A stretch of 10,492 nucleotides of DNA from a bacterium (GTDB lineage: Bacteria; Oederibacteriota; CAKKQC01): NCBI GenBank assembly GCA_919901855.1, contig CAKKQC010000080.1:1-10492 (forward strand). The letters are read 5' to 3'. Below, piece by piece: positions 9,201 to 10,492 of this stretch. The position numbers were made by a program, and so were the translations under genes. How positions within the stretch are numbered: position 1 is the stretch's first letter; each line of letters starts with the position of its first letter. A model generated the notes under the pieces. The model had not been told where the DNA came from. It did not search any database and saw nothing but the letters and a program-made list of their open reading frames with translations.

Positions 9201-10492
9201 CCGGATTCTGCGTCTTGACTATCGTCAGGTCCTGCACCGGCGCCGCGATCACGCTCCCGACCACGTTCGAGAACACGCGCTGCTCCACGCACGAGTTCCG
9301 CGCCCAGACATACGCCGTGTTCGAGACCGCCCGGTTGGCGCACACGAGGCCCATCGTCCCGTTGATTTCGAACGTCAGGGTCGCCAGCGGCGCGAGCCCC
9401 AGCCCCGTCGCGCTCCACACGTACCGCGTCCCCGTGCCCGCCACGCTCGTCACGAGCGGCGGCGCAAAGCCGCCGTCGACGGTGGTGACGCTGGTCACCA
9501 CGGGCGAGACCGTGTCGACCAGCGTCACGTCCTCGATTGGCACCGCGCCCGTGTTCGTCACCACGATCTGGTACTGGACGGGCTCCCCGACCCCGTTCCC
9601 GCCCGTCTGCGTCTTTACCACCGTGATCGATGTCGGGGGCACCGCGATCGAGAAGTCGGTCTCGTTCGACGCCATCCGCGTCACCGAGCACGCCGTGGTG
9701 GCCACCAGGTATGCCGTGTTCGAGACCGGCGCTGGCGAGCAGACGAGGCCGACCGTCCCGTCGAGCTGGAACGTCACTGACTGCCCCGGCAGGAACGGCG
9801 TCCCGGGCACCGAGGCCCAGCTATAGAGCGTCCCCGACGGCATCTGGAGCACCGGCCGCGCCACGAACCCGGCCGGCGTCGTCTGCGTCACCGCCGTGAT
9901 TTCGCCCTGCACCGTGTCCACCACCACCATCGAGTCGATCGTCATCGCCCCCGTGTTCGTCACCACGATCTGGTACTGGATCGGACCCAGCGACACCGGC
10001 GCCGCCGGCGATTGCGTCTTCACGATCGTGATGTTCTGCACCGGCTGCGCCACCACGCTGCCGACCGTGGAGGAAGCCTTGACCTCGTAGCACGAGTTCT
10101 TCCCCAGCACGTACGCCGTGTTCGAAACCGCCGTGGTCGCGCACACCAGCCCCATCGTCCCGTCCACCGTGAACGTCAGCGTGTTCCCGGTGGTCAGCCC
10201 CAGGCCCGCGGCGCTCCACACGTACCGGGTGCCGGATGCCGTGCTGGTCACCACCGGCGCCGCGAAGGAACCCGGCTGGGTCGTCGTGATGCCCGTGACC
10301 ACCGGCGAGATCGTGTCGACCAGGACCACGTTCTCGATCGGGACCGCGCCCGTGTTCGTGATCACGACCTGGTACTGGACCGGCTCGCCCACCCCGTTCC
10401 CGCCCGTCTGCGTCTTGACCACGGAGAAGTCCGTCAACGGCACCGCGATCGAGAAGTCCGTCTCGTTCGACGCCATCCGCGTCACCGAGCAC
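1..10492 (-). CDS. Giant DUF11-repeat surface protein, partial at both ends
   Basis: One minus-strand frame is open across the entire window (about 3,497 codons); I found no in-frame stop when reading it. Neither start nor stop is present, so signal peptide and C-terminus are not visible. The translation is a tandem array of 24 Ig-like units with the DUF11/TIGR01451 signature (KTQ, YQIVVTNTG, VDT, SNTAY), followed by two FlgD Ig-like-type modules at residues about 3,295-3,417 and 3,418 to the window edge (counting from base 10491). Such domains are known from secreted and cell-surface proteins, where they build stalks. A role as a long adhesin or surface fibre is inferred. No enzymatic motif is seen, and I recognise no specific gene name. 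Codon use is strongly GC-biased throughout. All units sit in the same frame, which argues against frameshift or decay. Confidence is high for the frame and repeat family, low for biological role. Confidence 0.95.
241..609 (-). other. FlgD Ig-like-type module 1
   Basis: The segment begins VTLTVKIFNAAGEIVRSF and ends with IWWDGKNDAGNYVPNGLY followed by VVNVESVD and REIVIAAK. The xVxIFNxxGExVR opening and the WDGxNDxGxxVPNGxY close are hallmarks of the FlgD Ig-like / C-terminal beta-sandwich modules common in secreted proteins of several environmental phyla. Between them is an insertion with two cysteines (codons at about 490 and 436) that includes SPEGDCVND and is longer than I would expect for the basic fold. 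The role is inferred to be export- or surface-association-related, because this is where such modules usually sit (near the C-terminus). Confidence 0.75.
620..1107 (-). other. Last, atypical DUF11-like domain (R24)
   Basis: The stretch starts SPNLTVWQDFY and then has MPIYWKVIVANTGGKPAQD and ILIVDSLPSLD, which aligns with the YQIVVTNTG...VDT core. The first-strand Lys is absent (Trp in that region), the GLxC motif is missing and a single Cys remains (NPC, codon at 667). The middle of the domain is longer than in other units and contains a glycine/leucine-rich stretch, GSGGLLLVVLGGTGLSLL, encoded around 770-825. It is probably a capping or transition domain between the regular stalk and the FlgD-like modules. 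The C-terminal boundary is approximate. Confidence 0.7.
1108..3186 (-). repeat. DUF11-type repeat block 3: five diverged, longer units
   Basis: Units are R19 2764-3186, R20 2350-2763, R21 1930-2349, R22 1507-1929 and R23 1108-1506. Most are longer (414-423 bases) and have individual sequences. First loops contain PPSGS or similar (R19 VVKTMVPPSGSAVEIG, R22 KIQTPPSGSVLNVGD). R19 has 17 instead of 16 residues between its cysteines. R20 has Thr at 2749 where the first-strand Lys is expected. R21 has Ser (codon at 2065) in place of the first Cys but keeps the second. R22 keeps the first Cys, lacks the second, and has RDNVAAAF in place of VSNTAYV. R23 has SNVG in place of TNTG but retains both cysteines at normal spacing. 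The block looks older, or less homogenised, than the two blocks on its N-terminal side. Confidence 0.85.
3187..6831 (-). repeat. DUF11-type repeat block 2: nine units of a second subfamily
   Basis: Units are R10 6424-6831, R11 6019-6423, R12 5611-6018, R13 5194-5610, R14 4795-5193, R15 4399-4794, R16 3991-4398, R17 3589-3990 and R18 3187-3588. The A/B alternation continues in phase, but with different subtype marks. Type B units R12, R14 and R16 end ACLTATKLxSN where block 1 has ACSTTRMASN. Type A units R11, R13, R15 and R17 end in a Cys followed by FSNVDGS where block 1 has FSNVVGS. Several type B units carry an extra IPPAG-like insertion after VDTVQ. R10 has a longer first loop (KTQSTTTMAPPVVGSEV) and NLG in place of NTG. 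R13 has an expanded loop with a GPWPFPAP segment. The GxxC...C pair with 16 residues between is kept in all nine units. Confidence 0.88.
8237..8382 (-). repeat. Near-identical DNA copy 1 (type B to A boundary)
   Basis: This stretch matches 9035-9180 at an offset of exactly 798 bases. Bases 8237-8336 are identical to 9035-9134 (100 bases), followed by two mismatches at 8337 and 8338 and 44 more identical bases. Identity includes synonymous third positions, unlike the comparable part of unit R2 (around 9838-9985), which encodes similar protein with many silent differences. A recent duplication or gene conversion of an A+B pair is the simplest reading. Confidence 0.9.
9035..9180 (-). repeat. Near-identical DNA copy 2 (partner of the copy at 8237)
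   Basis: This is the partner of 8237-8382, with two differences in 146 bases. It spans the strand around QMASGT, the VDTVQGEITAVTQ segment and the TITYQIVVTNNG-type strand of unit R4. Similarity continues at a lower level on both sides (for example 8053 onward against 8851 onward, also offset by 798), so the duplicated unit is probably the whole 798-base A+B pair. Confidence 0.9.
10429..10492 (-). repeat. Tail of a preceding type B repeat unit (cut by window edge)
   Basis: The first visible residues read CSVTRMASNETDFSIAVPL. They match the end of later type B units, for example the CSVTRMASNETDF at the end of the unit spanning 9628-10032. The array therefore continues beyond base 10492, and the number of units counted here is a minimum. 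Confidence 0.85.

Larger units (their letters stand above)
6832..10428 (-). repeat. DUF11-type repeat block 1: nine units, regular and most alike
   Basis: Units, taken from four codons before the first-strand Lys, are R1 10033-10428, R2 9628-10032, R3 9229-9627, R4 8830-9228, R5 8431-8829, R6 8032-8430, R7 7630-8031, R8 7231-7629 and R9 6832-7230. Lengths are 396-405 bases. Odd units (type A) start like VVKTQTGGNGVGEPV, continue VDTxSPVVTGVTT and include GTRYVWSATG. Even units (type B) start like IVKTQTPAAPVSLGPI, continue TNTGAMTIDSLIVVDTVQGE and include SGTLYxW with PFLPG. Each unit closes with GLxC, then VSNTAY, then a second Cys 16 residues after the first. R1 has an altered linker after its second Cys (VKASSTVGSVV in place of the usual FSNVVGSV), one residue shorter. 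R5 has a four-glycine run where its sisters have GGNG. Confidence 0.9.

Noticed and set aside
7919-9691. Minus-strand open frame of 590 codons in a different register from the real gene
   Set aside because: The product is Arg/Gly/Asp-rich low-complexity sequence, typical of an off-frame reading of GC-rich DNA. It fully overlaps the DUF11 coding frame.
1822-9780. Plus-strand open frame of 2,652 codons, and its companion at 64-1782
   Set aside because: It is codon-aligned antisense to the real gene, so a stop needs a TTA, CTA or TCA codon in the real frame, which is very rare in this GC-rich gene. The translation is an Arg/His/Asp-rich string with no domain resemblance, while the minus frame reads as clear DUF11 repeats throughout.
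1108-10428. Regularly spaced repeats as a CRISPR array or insertion sequences
   Set aside because: The period is about 400 bases with coding sequence throughout and protein-level conservation. There are no short palindromic repeats with unique spacers, and no transposase or terminal inverted repeats.
1-10492. Promoters, terminators, ribosome-binding sites or RNA genes inside the window
   Set aside because: Every base belongs to the open minus-strand frame. I saw no tRNA or rRNA signature and no convincing hairpin plus T-run. Regulatory signals should lie beyond the window edges.

Overview
The whole 10,492-base window lies inside one protein-coding gene read on the minus strand. A single reading frame (codons in register with plus-strand triplets 1-3, 4-6 and so on) stays open from base 10492 to base 1, about 3,497 codons. 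It shows neither its start nor its stop, so both ends of the protein lie outside the window. There is no intergenic DNA, and I see no second gene, RNA gene, promoter, terminator or mobile element.

The product is a very large, extracellular-type repeat protein. From the N-terminal side (base 10492) towards the C-terminal side (base 1) it contains the tail of one repeat unit, then 24 tandem Ig-like units of the DUF11 / conserved-repeat (TIGR01451-like) type, then two modules resembling the FlgD Ig-like (C-terminal, gliding/secretion-associated) fold, the second cut by the window edge. The repeats average about 133-140 residues and carry the family hallmarks: a first strand ending in KTQ, a YQIVVTNTG strand, a VDT turn, and a closing SNTAY strand. 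Two unit types, A and B, alternate, so the larger period is about 266 residues (798-804 bases). Units near base 10492 are more alike in length and sequence. Units near base 1 are longer and more diverged.

The organism cannot be named from this window. The DNA is GC-rich (roughly two thirds by eye), with strong G/C third-position preference and almost no TTA, CTA or TCA codons. A long DUF11 stalk followed by FlgD-like modules with WDGKNDAG...VPNGLY and IKIGPTPFAP signatures recalls surface proteins of environmental Gram-negative lineages such as Elusimicrobiota, Omnitrophota and FCB-related candidate phyla. This is a weak inference from family resemblance.

Functionally, the likely picture is a rigid, fibre-like surface or secreted adhesin. 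The DUF11 units would form the stalk, possibly stabilised by a cysteine pair conserved in most units, and the FlgD-like modules would lie towards the C-terminal, export or anchoring end. Long open frames in other registers, including an antisense one of 2,652 codons, are by-products of codon bias and repetition rather than genes.
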